From positions 13,603,743 through 13,667,742 of the forward strand of contig NC_049901.1 of NCBI RefSeq assembly GCF_001411555.2: 64,000 nucleotides of DNA, written 5' to 3'. The position numbers and the translations under genes were made by a program. The stretch is from Juglans regia. Its lineage: Eukaryota > Streptophyta > Magnoliopsida > Fagales > Juglandaceae. The notes under the pieces are model-generated. The model was not told the DNA's origin. It made no database searches and worked only from the letters and a program-made list of their open reading frames with translations. Shown one piece after another: positions 1 through 11,290 of this stretch (position 1 is its first letter; each line of letters begins with the position of its first letter).

Positions 1-2
1 GT

Positions 3-3000
3 GCTATCCTTTTATCACTATCTGATGGAGTTTTGAGAGAGGTTGCTGACGAGGAGACTGCAACTGGTCTCTGGTCGGCACTTGAGAATCTGTACATGAA
101 GAGATCTCTCACCAACCGTTTGTATTTGAAACAACGGTTATACACTCTCAAAATGAAGGAAGGTACTCTTATTTCTGAACACCTAGATGAATTTAACAAA
201 ATCATTATGGATCTTAGGAACATAGATATTAAGCTTGAAGAAGAAGATCAAGCGTTAATTATTTTATGTTCATTACCCACATCTTTTGAGAACTTTGTAA
301 ATTCCATGTTATATGGTAGAAATTCAATTTCCTTGGTAGATGTAAAGTCTGCTTTGAATTCTAAGGAATTGAGGAATAAATTGAGTGTGAAGAACACTAA
401 TGAACAAGCTAGTGGCTTGTTTGTTAAGGGGTCCTCAAGCAGGGGTAGATCAAATGACAGGGGTTCAGATAAGCATAAGGGGAAATCCAGGGGCAGTTCA
501 CAAACAACGTTCAGTAAGAAGAACGTCAAATGTCATTACTGCCATAAGTTTGGTCACTACAAGAATGAGTGTCCAAAATTGAAAAACAGAGAGGACGGCA
601 CTAGTTCATCTAATGCCGTTAGTGTTGCTGATGATAGGTCTAACGACCTAGACCTTGTTCTAGCAATTAGCGACTCAAGTAGTCGCTTTAGTGACAAGTG
701 GGTCATGGACTCAGCTTGCACTTTCCATATGTGTCCCAAGAGGGACTGGTTCACTAACTATGAATCGGTCAACGGAGGCTCCGTTTTGTTAGGGAATGAT
801 ATGGCTTGCAGAATTGCTGGAATTGGTTCAGTCCGAATTAAGATGTTTGATGGAATTGTCCGGACATTGTCTAATGTTCGACACATTCCAGATTTGAAAA
901 AGAATCTTATTTCTTTGGGCACACTTGATTCGTTGGATTATAAGTACACTGGTGAAGGTGGAGCTATCAGAGTCAGTAAGGGCTCTATGGTTGTGATGAA
1001 GGGAGATAAGACAAATGGTCTTTATTTCCTTCAGGGCTCTACGGTGACAGGTGCAGCTGCAGTGTCTGTTTCAGATGATCCGGATTCAGATGTCACACGT
1101 TTGTGGCATATGCGTTTGGGTCATATGAGTGAGAAGGGGATGTCAATTTTGAGTAAGCAGGGTTTGCTATGTAATCAGAAGATAGGGAAACTGGATTTCT
1201 GTGAACACTGTGTGTTTGGAAAACAGTGCAGGGTTCAGTTCTCTACAGGGGTTCATAGAACCAAAAGTTCTGTGGACTATATTCATTCTGATCTTTGGGG
1301 CCCATCTTCCGTCCGGTCAAAAGGTGGAGCTCAGTATTTGCTTACGTTCATTGATGATTTCTCACGGAAGGTTTGGGTTTACTTTCTGAAGCAGAAAAGC
1401 GATGTATTTGTTAACTTCAAACAGTGGAAAGCTTTGATTGAAAATCAGACGGGCAAGAAAATCAAGCGACTTCGCACTGACAATGGTATGGAGTTCTGCG
1501 GAGGTGAGTTTGATGAATTCTGCAGGAATGAGGGTATTGCCAGACATCGTACAGTTAGACATACTCCACAGCAAAATGGAGTAGCTGAACGGATGAACAG
1601 GACTCTCTTGGAGAGAGCCCGGAGCATGCTTTCTAATGCAGGTTTGGGTAAGGATTTCTGGGCTGAAGCAATCAACACAGCCTGTTTCTTGGTCAATCGT
1701 TCTCCAGCCACAGCGATTGGTTTGAAGACTCCGAATGAGGTATGGTCTGATACTCCTGCTGATTATTCGAATTTGAAAGTTTTTGGTTGTCCTGCATATT
1801 TCCATGTTAATGATGGAAAACTTGAGCCAAGGGCAAAGAAGGGCATATTCATTGGGTATGCCAGTGGGGTGAAGGGATTCAGGTTGTGGTGTACTGATCC
1901 CAAATCACCCAAGTTTGTGATCAGTAGGGACGTCACTTTTGATGAAAAATCCATGCTTATTCCGAGAAAGGAGATTACTGGGTCTACAGGAAAAGAACAG
2001 GATGTCAGAAAGCAGGTGGAGTTTCAGGTTGAAGCACCACAAGGGTTGCCTCGTGGCGCCTAAGATCATGCTATTGCAGATGAGCATGATTCTGATCCGA
2101 GTAGCAGCGCACAAGGTGAGCAAGACTACAGTATAGCGACTGGTAGACAGAGGAGGCAGATTAGACCACCTCAGAGATATGCTCATGCAGATATGGTGAT
2201 GTATGCTCTTACTACAGCAGAGAATATTGTCGGTCAGGAGCCTTCAAGTTATTCAGAAGCTGTCAAGAGCGCAGAATCTGCTCAGTGGTACGCAGCTATG
2301 ACTGAAGAGATTGAGTCTCTTCACAAAAACCAAACATGGGATTTGGTTCTGTTGCCAAAGAAGGTGAAGACTGTTGGCTGCAAATGGGTCTTCAAAAGAA
2401 AAGAATGAATCCAGGGTGATACCGATGCAAGATACAAGGCACGCTTAGTTGCTAAGGGCTTCAGTCAGAGAGAAGGCATCGACTTCAATGAAGTCTTCTC
2501 CCCAGTGGTGAAACACAGTTCGATCAGATTGCTACTTGCTATAGTAGCATTGTATGACTTAGAGCTGCAGCAACTTGATGTTAAAACAGCGTTCCTTCAT
2601 GGTGAGCTTGAAGAGACCATTTATATGCATCAGCCAGAGGGATTCATTGTTGAAAACAAGGAAGATCATGTGTGCAGATTGAAGAAATCTTTATATGGTT
2701 TGAAGCAGTCGCCAAGGCAATGGTATAAGCGGTTTGATTCCTTTATGATTGATCATGGTTATTTGAGAAGTAACTATGATAGTTGTGTTTATCATAAGGA
2801 ATTATCTGATAAGTTTTTAATTTATTTGTTATTATATGTTGATGATATGCTTATTGCTGCTAGAAGCATATCTGACATAGGTTTGTTAAAGACCCAACTC
2901 AAAAATGAGTTCGAAATGAAAGATTTAGGTGCTGCGAAGAAGATTTTGGGAATGGAAATCTTCAGAGATAGGAAAGCTGGAAAGTTGTACTTGTCCCAGG

Positions 3001-3818
3001 AAAAGTACATTGAGAAAGTGCTTCAGAGATTTGGAATGTTTGATTCCAAACCAGTAAGTACACCACTTGCTACGCACTTTAAGCTTTCAGCTAGCCTATC
3101 TCCTCGGACAGATGAAGAGGAACGGTTCATGGCTAGTGTTCCTTATTCCAGCGCAGTTGGCAGCATCATGTATGCAATGGTTTGCACCCGTCCAGACATT
3201 TCACAGGCAGTGAGCGTGGTTAGCAGGTATATGGCTAATCCGGGTAAGACTCATTGGCAGGCTGTGAAATGGATACTCAGGTATTTGAGGGGAACCATGA
3301 ACTTTGGGTTAATATTTGATAGAGATGTCGATCTCAGTTCCAAAGTTACTGGTTTTGTTGATTCTGATTATGCTGGAGACTTAGATAAGAGAAGATCATT
3401 AACAGGTTATGTTTTCACTCTGTGTGGGTCAGCTATTAGTTGGAAAGCAACACTGCAATCCACTGTTGCTTTATCAACTACCGAGGCAGAGTACATGGCA
3501 GCAGTAGAGGCTGTTAAGGAGGCCATTTGGTTGAAAGGCTTGGTCAATGATTTGGGTTTGAAGCAAGATGAGATCTCAGTATTTTGTGACAGTCAGAGTG
3601 CAATACATTTGACCAAAAATCAAATGTATCATGAGAGAACGAAGCACATTGATGTCAGGTACCATTTTCTCAGAGAAATTGTTACAGAGGGTGCTATACA
3701 GATTCTGAAGATTGCTACTACAGAGAATCCAGCAGATATGATGACTAAGCCAGTTGCAGTATACAAGTTCAAACTTTGTTTGGACTTGATTGGTGTTTGC
3801 ATTTTGTTATTCCCGTAA
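3..3818 (+). pseudogene. Copia gag-pol polyprotein with two in-frame stops
   Basis: A single reading frame is open from the left edge, so the start codon is off-window. Seen in order: a gag region of UBN2 type; CCHC knuckle at about 531-572; protease DSAC motif at 708; GAG-pre-integrase LGH motif near 1120; integrase core with SDLWGP (about 1285), TDNG (about 1477) and NGVAER (about 1577); reverse transcriptase with YVDD (about 2836); and a copia RNase H with DSDYAGD, STTEAEY and CDSQSA. The frame is broken only by TAA at 2061-2063, between integrase and RT, and TGA at 2406-2408 in the N-terminal part of RT. It is otherwise open to 3818. The low damage suggests a fairly recent insertion that is no longer autonomous. 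Confidence 0.92.
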
Positions 3819-3980
3819 GGGATTTGGTGGTGGGGATTGGTTTTGTGGTCAGAGGTTTTTTGTGCTTTTGGTAGAGTTCAAGCCAAGGTGGAGATTTGTT
3901 AGGAGGTGGCTTGAATCAGATGGAACAGTGCATGTGTCGTAGGTTCGCTCGAGCGAAGGTTCACTTGGCTCGAGCGAAGT

Positions 3981-4210
3981 AAGTCAGAGAGTGTTCGCTC
4001 GACCCTCGCTCGACACCCAGCTCGAGCGAGATCAAGTCAGAGAGTTTCGAGAGTTTCGCTCGACCCTCGCTCGACATGCAGCTCGAGCGGTATCCAAGTC
4101 AGAGAGTGTTCGCTCTACCCTCGCTCGACACCCAGCTCGAGCGAGATCAAGTCAGAGAGTTTCGAGAGCTTCGCTCGACCCTCGCTCGAGTGTTGGCTCG
4201 AGCGAAGTGC
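3981..4210 (+). repeat. 115-bp dimeric tandem repeat in LTR (U3)
   Basis: Four units each start AAGTCAGAGAGT, at 3981, 4034, 4096 and 4149. Units 1 and 3 are alike, as are 2 and 4, so the higher-order period is 115 bp and is present twice. Each unit carries copies of CGCTCGA and its complement TCGAGCG, making multiple potential hairpins. The array lies upstream of the TATA box, where LTR enhancers usually lie. The Ser/Arg-rich open frames across it are by-products of the repeat and are not genes. Confidence 0.85.
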
Positions 4211-4257
4211 AGAAAACCTACGTTCGCTCGACACTCGCTCGAGTGTTCGCTCGAGCC

Positions 4258-4295
4258 AATGTTCACAGAAGTGAACATTACTGTTCCTATAAATA
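4258..4295 (+). promoter_or_regulatory. Putative LTR core promoter
   Basis: TATAAATA lies at 4288-4295, just upstream of the likely transcription start of the LTR. Eight bases before it is a perfect 9-bp inverted repeat, AATGTTCAC / GTGAACATT (4258-4266 and 4271-4279), with a 4-nt spacer. The position after the repeat array fits a U3/R boundary. Function is inferred from position only. Confidence 0.55.
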
Positions 4296-4608
4296 CCAAA
4301 CGGCGCCCACTTCTCTCACAACTTCAGAAATCACATTTTTCACTTGTTTTTAGTGTTTTCTTGAGAGAGAAGTTATAGAGTGAGTTTTGAGAAATAACTT
4401 CCTTGTGAAGTTTTTGTTGTATTCATCTGTACTCCATCTTTGTTGATAGTGAAATCTTCGATACCGACCCCACCAGTGGACGTAGGCTCATTTTGAGTCG
4501 AACCACTTAATTCTTGGTGTTCTTTCTGTGTGATTGTCATCATTTTTTTTTCGTTTAGTTCCGCTACTATACTTCGAGTTAGTCTTAGATCTACAGTTAT
4601 TCCCAACA

Positions 4609-4891
4609 AAGGGGTCCCTATTAATAAAATTGGAGGTATGTTCTCTTAATGCTGCGTAGGTAGATAAACATTCCAGAGTTCTATTTATTCATATATATAT
4701 ATATATATATATATTTAAATATATATTTAAAGAGCGGTTGTGTTCAAATGTCTCGAGCCAGAAAATAAGTTTCAATATGCAGAGGTGCCGCAGCCCGTGA
4801 ATCTGAACGTCTTCAATATTCAACCAAAAAAGTCCAACGAAAACAAGAATGTTACGTCAGTACTAAGTTCTAATTAACTTACAGTTATATC

Positions 4892-4930
<39 letters not shown>

Positions 4931-5705
4931 GTGATAGAACTATTTTCATTTCATAACAGGGTATTAGAGAGATTTTGATTACTTGTGCACCAATTCTATG
5001 CTATGCAACCATCTTTCTTTGTTTGCTGAGGTTGTAATTTGCTACTATGCGTCATCCTTTTTCTATCTTGATCTTTGGTTTTCAGTCTTGCCAATCATGT
5101 CTTATCTTTCGTTTTGAGAGTGAAGGAAGGAGGTGGTTATATATTGCAATAGGTCTAATTAATGAAGGAATTAGAGAATGAGACCCTTTAGGTGTAGTAC
5201 AGTTGCTACGCTAATATCCCAAAGTTTTATAATTAATGATACTAAAGTCAGTGTTTTGTGAATCTTTCTATTTCTTCTAAGAAAAAGAGAACAGAACTAT
5301 GTGAAAATGATGTTGGTTTTAAATTGGTTTGAACTTTGAACCCCAATCAATGCTCAGAAAAGCATGGAGTAGAGCTTAAGGTCAGCATTTGCTGCCGGTG
5401 TTCCATATTATAAATCAACATCTTCAGAGCCAGTGGTGGATCAGACGCAGCGATTTCAGAAGTGGGTTTGAGTCATTGACAGCTGCTGCAGAAGGAACGG
5501 TTGTGGATATTATTCAGCGAAGAATGTCAATAATAGCATCATCACTATCTCCCTTAAAATGGGTATTATAATGTTAAACATTGAATATCGATACTATTTC
5601 TTACTTGGGGTGTTTGTTTCTGCTTTCCCTTATGATTTATAAAATTTCCATCTTTCCTGCCTTTTTATTATTATTTTGGCAGAGGTCGAGCAACAGAAGG
5701 CTTGA
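4609..5705 (+). pseudogene. Left copy of unrecognised multi-exon gene, broken by copia
   Basis: Collinear with 15098-16328. Exon D survives only as its last 25 or so bases (to 4635, donor GTATGT). Exon E is 4783-4851; its donor reads G|TTACG where the other copy has G|GTACG, so the splice site is damaged. Exon F is 5386-5562; an extra T in the run at about 5456 shifts the frame and brings a TGA within a few codons. Exon G (5683-5705) still encodes the EVEQQKA end. Exons A-C would lie left of the copia element, outside the window. TE insertion, donor mutation and frameshift together make it a clear pseudogene. Confidence 0.7.
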
Positions 5706-6239
5706 GCAATTTCAGCCCTCATCAAGATGATTAAGAGCTTTTTATAACTTCCTTTCTCCACTTAGAAGGAAAAAGAAAATCAGATTCAGTCTAAATATCT
5801 TTTAAACACACGAGTGAAATGAAAATGATCCACAGTTCTATTTTGGATCGTCGTGGCTACACAGGATCTCACTGGTCTAAATTCAACGTAAAGAAATGAA
5901 ACCTTGAGCTCAAGGACCATTATCAACTATTCCCTCCAACTCTTCAACAGCTTACATTTTAAAAAAAAAAAAAAAAAGGAATTTGGGATTGATTCAGATA
6001 TAGCCTATGAAGACCAACAAAAGAAAGAAGCAGAACGTGTGAGCATGAGTTTAAAAATGTGAAGCAGCATATGGAAATATGAAACGCACTGAAAGATTAA
6101 AATCAACATATATATGGGAAGCCTTAGGAAGAGAGAACAAAAACAAAAGCTATGATTATACATTACTGGCTAGTTCGCCCAAATTTGATGGTCATGGTGT
6201 AATCTATTTACTCTCATTTCAGTTGTTTTACACATAGTT
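5706..6239. other. Duplicated 3' flank, no gene
   Basis: Similar to 16329-17202 throughout, but lacks about 290 bp present there (about 16710-17010). The indel is bounded by the short shared string AGTTT, which suggests a deletion in this copy. No coding potential of its own is seen. Confidence 0.6.
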
Positions 6240-6330
6240 TCACATCTCAGCTGCAAAGGATTTAGTACCACAACCACACGCATGTTTGTGTAGCATTTGG
6301 GTTCTTGAAGGAGAAGCCTCCACCAATTAG
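6240..6330 (-). pseudogene. SufA/IscA-type 3' exon stub (left copy)
   Basis: Matches the minus-strand last exon at 17203-17344. The [14 protein letters not shown] stretch of plastid A-type iron-sulfur scaffold proteins is readable, but four extra bases just before the CGCG cysteine motif shift the frame into a stop. Similarity ends abruptly at about 6331, so only the tail of the exon was included in the duplicated segment. Confidence 0.75.
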
Positions 6331-6417
6331 ATATTTATTCAAGAATCTAATCATTGTTGATTTATATATTTATGATATTTTATTCATTCAATGCTATCTA
6401 CTCATTCTAATAGTAGC

Positions 6418-6681
6418 TGTTGAGGAAGACAATATTGAAAATATGCTCTGTTCTCGTTAATATAAAATGTATTACAAGGACTCCTTTTATAGGACTATGT
6501 ACAGACAAGAATAAGGAATTTGACGAGTGGAGCGGCGTATCAGAGTTGTAGCAAGCAAGCTATGTACGCAGCAGCGAGCAGAGAACAACTAGTGGAGCGG
6601 CGCATGTACGTAGCGGCAGCAGAGTAGATGATGCTCTCAGTAGGTGGACGCCGCAGATAGTGCAGATAGCAGTACCGTGTA

Positions 6682-6684
<3 letters not shown>
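6418..6684 (-). mobile_element. Probable solo LTR (about 267 bp)
   Basis: On the minus strand it starts TGTTACACGG and ends TCCTCAACA, with a TATAAAAGG box at about 6486-6494 and a GC-rich 5' half (GCCGCTCCACT appears twice). These ends and the TATA position fit a short LTR. No internal domain lies on either side. The flanking five bases (GTAGC and CACAT) do not match, so the target duplication is not supported. Confidence 0.5.
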
Positions 6685-6712
<28 letters not shown>

Positions 6713-7283
6713 GTTTATCTGTTAGCTTATTTATATTTCTAATATTATTTATTCAATATTCTAGTAGCAACTAACAATACATCACAAACAATTCTGAAAT
6801 TTCAAAATGGTATATTTCAATTATCTAATTAATAACTTATTTATATTTATGGTATGTGTAAAACATCTAGTGGTATGTAACAAATTTCACAGACAGTTTT
6901 GAATCTTGATCAGAATATATAGCATATTCCAGATATCTAATTTATGGATTATTTATTTGATTATTTAAGTTTTTGATATTTTAGTCACGAGATTAATGTA
7001 ATTTTGTTCACAGAATTACCAAAGTAAGTCAATCGAGGTTGTGTCACATGATATTTTCGTTGAAAGATTTGGAAGCCACAGTTTATCAAATGGAAAAATC
7101 ACATCTGCTAGTTCTATTGATCAGAAATTTTATAAAGCTCATGACTCATCCAAGAAAGAATAAAAATAAAAATTTATCAAATGGTCTTGATCATTTTGAG
7201 TTGGTTTGTTCCCAATATGCTAGGAGGTGGTGGGTGCAATTACACCCACAGGAATCTTGAAAATTACCTATCTAGTAATCATG

Positions 7284-7336
<53 letters not shown>

Positions 7337-7790
7337 CTAATTTAATTATTCTACCATTAATGCATGCACCGGCCAGGCCATGACTAAAATCGTATTGAAA
7401 ATTATTTTTTTAATAAGCCGATTAGTGATGAAACGATTTCAATATATGAAAATTTTGGAAACAATTACAAAGAATTTTTTAATTTATTTATTTAAATAAA
7501 GATGTTTTTTTATATTTTTTTTAGTTAATTAATCATTAATTGTGCATTCAGCACTGATAAAAAAAAAAATCTGATTCTGGGAAGAGAAAGTTTCTGGGCC
7601 ATGGAAACGTTGGTGCACCATATTGTAAATAAAAATAGGAGACAATTGAATATATATCATCATCATGTGATGCAGCTCTTGCAGGAGACAATTGAATTTT
7701 GCTGTTACTGATTATGCCGTACTTGTTAATTATAAGGTCATGTGATGTTCATTGAACATAAAATGTAAAAAGCTGCATGATATTGTTTAG
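6685..7790. other. AT-rich spacer, no gene
   Basis: Contains (TA)n tracts at about 6688-6711 and 7285-7334 and low-complexity A/T sequence. No open frame here resembles a protein. Confidence 0.6.
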
Positions 7791-7976
7791 GTTGTGTTTG
7801 GATGTTGAAGTGAGTTAAGTTGAGATAATAAAATATTATTAAAATATTATTTTTTAATATTATTATTATTTTAAGATTTGAAAAAGTTGAATTGTTTATT
7901 ATATTTTGTGTTAGAATTTAAAAAAGTTATAATGATGAATTGAGATGAGTTAATCAACCAAACGAAACCTTATTTT
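7791..7976 (+). repeat. MITE, short form of the TGAGATGAG family
   Basis: Bounded by AGGTTGTGTTTGG and CCAAACGAAACCT, an imperfect terminal inverted repeat. The interior is A/T-rich with AATATTATTAAAATATTATT and the TTGAGATGAGTT motif. A related copy is at 9467-9650; longer relatives occur at 8180, 10026, 18113, 18583, 35805 and 41455. Confidence 0.6.
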
Positions 7977-8085
7977 AGATTCGGAGGATCGTAAAACGTT
8001 CTCTGATTCAATTTTTGTTTCTCACATCTTAGTAATTTGATCAGTGATGTTTCTTAGTTATGAACTTAATGGGTACTGCTAGTAA

Positions 8086-8088
<3 letters not shown>

Positions 8089-8165
<77 letters not shown>
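8089..8165. repeat. (TC)n microsatellite
   Basis: About 38 uninterrupted TC dinucleotides. Confidence 0.97.
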
Positions 8166-8167
<2 letters not shown>

Positions 8168-8179
8168 ATCTTGAGTTCC

Positions 8180-8548
8180 AAGGGCTCCACACTTAAAAAT
8201 ATTTTTAGAATTCTATTAATAGTAGTGAAATAATTTGTGAATATTAGTAAAATTAAATAAATTAAGATGTTTTATTAGATTTTGAGAAATTAGAGAGAAA
8301 AAGTGAAATACAAATATTAAAAAATTAAAAAATTGTTTAAATATAATTTTTTAAAATTATTTTTGTTTTCAAATTTAAAAAAGTTGTATAGCTTTTTTGT
8401 CTTATTTGAAAATTTAAAAAATTTGTAATGATTAGGTAATGATTAAATAAAAAAGTTGAAAGTTTGAAATTAAAAATTGTTTTGTATTTGACTGTTGTTT
8501 GGGAATGAAATATCTGAGAATACTTAAGAATATATTATGTTAGAAAAG
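8180..8548 (+). repeat. MITE-like repeat, long form of the same family
   Basis: Shares with the other long members the internal strings AATAGTAGTGAAATAATTTG, AAGATGTTTTATTAGATTTT and GTAATGATTAGGTAATGATT. The termini are eroded, so the ends are approximate. Confidence 0.5.
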
Positions 8549-9466
8549 CTAGATCAGAGTAAAGCAAAAGCATTTACCTCAAGCGGCTAATCATTGATGG
8601 GGTACAATTGTTCAATGGACTTTTTCCCACGTGTTGTTCATTTGAAATCATCCTCCTCAATCAGTTGTGGGGTGTGCTACATGGTAAAACACCAGAATAA
8701 CACACACGTTCCACAACCTAAATGTCGAGACTAAGAGACAACCAACACATTTGAGAAAGAGATTCTATTTGTGTCAAAGTCTATAGGATTAGTTAAGGCC
8801 ATCCATCAAGGCCTATGAAGTAGCTTAATACCCACTTCATAACCCCTAGCTAAGGGAATGAGGAAGGAGAAGGGGAAGTGATGCCCACTTGGAACGCCCA
8901 TTTATTAATTACACAACTTGTTATACAAACAAGGCCTTAACATGACTTATCTTTATGTGTAGACTAAACTTTCTTTCAATGAGTGAGTCCAACGCGTGAG
9001 ATACCATATTAAATCACTAATCTTTTACATTAACAAGAAATTATAGATCTAATTATTTGTATCCTTAGCATGTGGGTTGTACTCCCCTTAATAAGCGGGA
9101 TTAATAAGTATAATATTTAATTAATGATAAAGATTGTAAAGTCATGATTCAAATTCAAGTGGGATATCAAGTTAAATCAGGCCACTTGTTTCAAAAAATT
9201 TAAATTGACAACTAGATCTAACTTAATCATTTATATCCTTATCAATTTCCTATAAAACAGATCGAAGAAGAAGAAGAAGAAAGTTATTGTTATTGCAATG
9301 GAAGGCTTTCATCTTGACCAGAGCAAAATAATGTTTACGCTTTATTCCTTTCTTGGTAGCATTCTCATAGCCAATAATTAGTATGCTTTATTCTTCGAGT
9401 GCCCCATATTAGAATTTGATTCTATGGCTGCTGCTTTATTTATCAGCAATGTTCGTGTGTAGGGAA
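8549..9466. other. Intergenic, no gene seen
   Basis: Mixed-composition sequence with no convincing open frame, exon or TE domain. Confidence 0.5.
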
Positions 9467-9650
9467 TTTAGGTCTTATTTGGTTATATATATAAGATAAG
9501 ATAAAATAAAATAAGATAAAATATTATTAAAATATTATTTTTATTTTAAAATTTAAAAAAATTGAATTATTTATTATATTTTATATAAAAATTTAAAAAA
9601 ATTATAATAATTAAATGAGTTGAGATAATTTATGAAAACCAACAAAATCT
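9467..9650 (+). repeat. MITE, short form
   Basis: Closely resembles 7791-7976 internally (AATATTATTAAAATATTATT, TTGAATTATTTATTATATTT, GAGTTGAGATAA). Bounded by AGGTCTTATTTGG and CCAACAAAATCTT. Confidence 0.5.
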
Positions 9651-10025
9651 TATAACGGTGAAAATGCTTCAAACCACGATGTACCTAACAAAAACAACTA
9701 GAGTGGGCCGACTCATGATCACTCTCGGCTCTAACGTTTTTATATTGCACTCCTTCCAGGTAATAATATTTTTTAAAGAAAAATGCTTCATTTATCAGAG
9801 TTTTTTAAAGAAAAATTATAAATTGTGACTTGATATGATGTTTTAGATTGTAAAATACATTTTAAGATAACTAAATCTAATGCATAACAAGAAATCACGT
9901 CTATTTGTAAACTTATCTTTATAAAAATTATGAAAAAAAAAAAAAATCTCCTATTTTCTTTGTTTTAAACTCAAAGTAAATGGGGCAGATACTAAAATGA
10001 GCTCTTGTTATTTTCTTAAAAGTCA

Positions 10026-10385
10026 AATTGGTCCCTTAGTTTTTAATGTTGAGATGTGATGTGATGAGAAATCTATTAATAGTATTGAAATAATACATAA
10101 ATAATAGTAAAATGGTTTAAATTAAGATATTTTATGGAGTTTTAGGAAATGAGAGAAAAAAAATAAAAAAACAATTAAATGAAAACATTGTTATAATATT
10201 ATTAATATTATTTTTACTTTGAGATTTTTGAATTGTTTTTTTACGTTTTATTTAGAAGTTTAGAAAAGTTGTAATGATTAGATGAAAAAGTTAAAAATTT
10301 AAAATTAAAATGTGTTTGTGTTTAAATAATACTTGGATATTGAGATGAGTTGAGATAAGACCATCTCAACATCCAAACGGGAATT
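10026..10385 (+). repeat. MITE, long form
   Basis: Carries the family core (CTATTAATAGTATTGAAATAA, then GTAATGATTAGATGAAAAAG) and ends with TGAGATGAGTTGAGAT followed by CATCCAAACGGG. Confidence 0.55.
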
Positions 10386-10620
10386 AATCCCTATAAGTGC
10401 AAGTTTGATTACACCTAGCTCTTTCTATTGATCATTCGTATGCATGCATACAATAAAAGATGCTACATAACATGCCATGTGTAAGAAAAAGTTATTTTTA
10501 AAAATAATGTAAAGACTTTGTTAGAAAAGGGGGAAAAAACACTTAAAACAGATAAACTAAACCATAAAACCTTAAACGCGTGAAATGAATAAAACCTCTA
10601 AAACTACAATTAAAAAAAAA

Positions 10621-10680
10621 ATAGAGTGGGAGTCCCTCTTGTTGCAAAAAATAGAGTGGGAGCCCCTCTTGTTGCAAAAA
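10621..10680 (+). repeat. 30-bp direct tandem duplication
   Basis: Two adjacent 30-bp units starting ATAGAGTGGGAG differ at a single base (T or C at unit position 13). Confidence 0.95.
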
Positions 10681-10719
10681 AGGATAAAAATAAAGTAAAA
10701 CCAAATAAGAAATAATCAA

Positions 10720-11290
10720 TCAATCAATCACATGAAATAAATTTACGTGATTTGGCAATGTACCTACATCCATGAAGCTGCAGAGGATTTTATTATGTTG
10801 AGGAATCATAAAGTACACTTTTAAGATAATTTTTTATTGTTCAAAACGGTTATACTATACAAAATAAGCATATTTATAGGGTTAGATGGTGGAAACCCTA
10901 AATTTCACTTTTCTACGACATTCGCTCGAGCAAAGTGTTGGATCCACATCAAGCGAACTCTCTGTCTGGGCTTCGCTCGAACCCACTGTCGAGCGAGATT
11001 CAAGCTTGCGAACTTTCCATCTAATTTTCACTCGAGCTTAAGATCAAGCGAACTTTCTGTCTTGGCGCTTCTTGAGTCAAAAATAATGCCAAAAATTTTT
11101 TCCAAACCTCATTAAAAATTCACTCAAAAATCATAACGAATCATTATAGAGTCGGATCATAAAATTGGGCCGTCACAACAATAAACTAGGCCTCACAAAC
11201 CGAACACCTCCCCCTAAGTCAAGTTGGATCGAGTTGAAGAGATCTTCCACACCCGGCCCTGACAGTAGCTTGAGGGGGTTTACTCTCCCA
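10720..11290. mobile_element. Degraded LTR-retrotransposon fragment
   Basis: The part at 10921-11080 is rich in the CGCTCGAGC / AAGCGAA motif that also fills the copia LTR at 3930-4260, and is embedded in a leader-like stretch ending in a GGGCCGTCACAACA segment. No protein domain is preserved and the ends are unclear. Assignment as an LTR rests on motif similarity and is tentative. Confidence 0.35.

Larger units (their letters stand above)
1..4608 (+). mobile_element. Ty1/copia LTR retrotransposon, 5' part outside window
   Basis: The internal region runs from the window edge to about 3896 and is followed by a 3' LTR at 3897-4608. Domain order is gag, zinc knuckle, protease, integrase, reverse transcriptase, RNase H, which defines Ty1/copia (Pseudoviridae-type) elements. 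A purine-rich tract (about 3883-3894) precedes the LTR. The 5' LTR and primer-binding site lie left of the window. The sequence right after the LTR matches the interior of exon D of a gene whose intact copy is at 12081-16328, so the element sits in an exon. The target duplication cannot be confirmed because the left junction is missing. Confidence 0.93.
3897..4608 (+). repeat. 3' LTR of the copia element (712 bp)
   Basis: It begins TGTTAGGAGG directly after a purine-rich tract and ends TTCCCAACA, giving the expected TG...CA ends. It contains a GC-rich tandem array with many CGCTCGAGCG palindromes, a TATA box and a plausible 5' UTR-like T-rich region. Host sequence resumes at 4609-4611, where similarity with 15098 onward begins. 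Confidence 0.88.

Noticed and set aside
3991..4378. Ser/Arg-rich open frames over the LTR array
   Set aside because: They exist in more than one frame because a stop-free 115-bp repeat is tandemly copied; no protein family is matched.
6413..6690. Target duplication for the solo LTR
   Set aside because: The five bases on each side differ (GTAGC and CACAT), so only the ends and TATA box support it.
8089..8165. GAGA-type regulatory element
   Set aside because: A plain (TC)n microsatellite far from any gene start; no reason to assign function.
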